A stretch of 44,268 nt of DNA from the NCBI GenBank assembly GCA_025965895.1, contig JAOPWC010000043.1, positions 1 to 44,268 on the forward strand. The letters are read 5' to 3'. Position 1 is the stretch's first letter; every line of letters starts with the position of its first letter. The notes beneath the pieces were generated by a model. The model searched no databases and was not told where the DNA came from. It saw nothing but the letters and a program-made list of their open reading frames with translations. The position numbers were made by a program, and so were the translations under genes. This document shows, piece by piece, positions 43,501 through 44,268 of the stretch. This DNA is from Mycobacterium sp. Its GTDB lineage: Bacteria; Actinomycetota; Actinomycetes; Mycobacteriales; Mycobacteriaceae.

Positions 43501-44268
43501 CTACGTCGGCGTCCAGTGGGTGTGGCTCCACTTCTCGGATTGCGTCAGGCGCAGGAGGTACGCCAGGGCCGGTAGCACGATGACCCCCGCCAAGGCGACG
43601 ACGACGAGCAGTGCGGTGAGGGTGGCCCTGGCGCCGGCAGCGTCGTTGATGGTCAGCTGATCGACCAGCATCCACGGGTACTGTCCGACGCCCCACCCCG
43701 CCACCACCGCAGCGACGGCCGAGGCCGCGAAAAACCGTGCGATCGAATAGCTTCGGCGGTAGAGGAGAAACAGCGTCATGGCACCGGCAAGCGCGGAGAT
43801 CACCATCAGCGGCAGTGCGGCATGGAGCAGTCCGTGGCTGAGCGTCGGCGCGTCGAGCAGGATCGGATAGAGGCCTGCGAACACGATTGCGCCGGCGAGA
43901 ACCCCTACCGCCAGAGTCCGCACGCGCAACCGTTCAGCCAGCGCAGGGTTGCCTGTCCGGGCGGCGTCGGCGGTCAGGAACACTCCGGCGAGGAAGGCGC
44001 ACGTGGAGATTGCGAGGCAACCGCCGACCAGCGATGTGGGGTTGATCCATGATCCGACTCTGTCGCCGTATCCGCCGGCAGGCACGCGGCCCGAGGCGAT
44101 GGCGCCGGCCACCGTGCCAAAGAAGAACGGTGTGATGAGCGACGAACTGGCGAAGATGGCGCCGAACAACCGCGCTTGGGCGAAGGTGGCGGCGTACTTG
44201 CGAAACGCGAAGTTGGCCCCGCGCAATACAATTCCGGCCAGCGCCAGCATAAACGGGATGAACAGCGT
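43501..44268 (-). CDS. CydB-like cytochrome d ubiquinol oxidase subunit II, 5' end outside window
   Basis: About 255 C-terminal residues of a polytopic membrane protein; the frame is open to the window edge (TLFIPFMLALAGIVLRGANFAFRKY). AIFASSSLITPFFFGTVAGAIASGRV, then SWINPTSLVGGCLAISTCAFLAGVFL and GWGVGQYPWML match CydB/AppB of the bd oxidase. The subunit partners CydA, probably just upstream beyond the edge. Convergent with the fdh operon, one base apart at the stops. Confidence 0.85.
   Translation of the reverse strand, partial: TLFIPFMLALAGIVLRGANFAFRKYAATFAQARLFGAIFASSSLITPFFFGTVAGAIASGRVPAGGYGDRVGSWINPTSLVGGCLAISTCAFLAGVFLTADAARTGNPALAERLRVRTLAVGVLAGAIVFAGLYPILLDAPTLSHGLLHAALPLMVISALAGAMTLFLLYRRSYSIARFFAASAVAAVVAGWGVGQYPWMLVDQLTINDAAGARATLTALLVVVALAGVIVLPALAYLLRLTQSEKWSHTHWTPT

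Overview
High GC content, divergent operons and the repertoire (ISL3 and IS256 elements, an LCM-type methyltransferase remnant, a siderophore-interacting protein, an F420-type LLM oxidoreductase, a bulb-lectin-like ORF) point to a chromosomal segment of an environmental actinobacterium, most likely Mycobacterium or a close relative. This is inference from gene content; no taxonomic search was possible.

Layout. 1-1900: a graveyard of gene fragments (TetR C-terminus, methyltransferase, SDR, ADP-ribosylglycohydrolase, ISL3 transposase), several frameshifted and joined head to head. 1909-4015: a frameshifted membrane-anchored hypothetical and a DUF4185 protein. 4016-6720: IS remnants and an apparently intact IS256-family element (5019-6475) flanked by an 8-bp target duplication. 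6720-11173 (minus strand): a two-gene operon encoding a small, very basic protein and a 1354-aa protein built of Asp-box propellers, ASH-like domains and six near-identical C-terminal repeats. 11675-20631: ordinary housekeeping genes (siderophore-interacting protein, tRNA-Ala, pgm, two crcB, DUF190, cupin, LLM oxidoreductase) mixed with broken genes. 22376-33926: the most unusual part. 34025-43499: a complete selenocysteine locus, selD divergent from selC-selA-selB-fdhA(Sec)-fdhB-nrfD. 43501-end: a cydB-like gene cut by the window edge.

Candidate undescribed system. Six copies of an 18-bp palindrome, consensus CGAGTAG-N4-CTACTCG, lie in non-coding DNA of an 11.5-kb stretch. Five sit 86-184 bp upstream of start codons of unrelated hydrolytic or binding proteins: a phage-lysin-like M15-GH25 protein, a papain-like peptidase with a PLL-type propeller, a protealysin-like M4 peptidase, a two-HKD phospholipase D and an HTH-DUF4185 fusion. 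The sixth faces decayed DNA. Both proteases are paired with an apparent inhibitor: chagasin (I42) before the papain-like gene and an emfourin-like protein after the M4 gene. None of the proteins shows a signal peptide. My inference is a co-regulated set of cytoplasmically made effectors with self-protection, possibly released by lysis through the lysin or by an unseen secretion route. The giant propeller protein, the first DUF4185 protein and the lectin-like ORF may belong to the same theme but lack a clear copy of the palindrome.

The selenium locus is self-contained: tRNA-Sec, SelA, SelB, SelD and one visible client, formate dehydrogenase FdhA, whose in-frame UGA is followed by a textbook bacterial SECIS hairpin. 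A 27-bp tandem duplication at the selA/selB overlap alters both protein ends at once.
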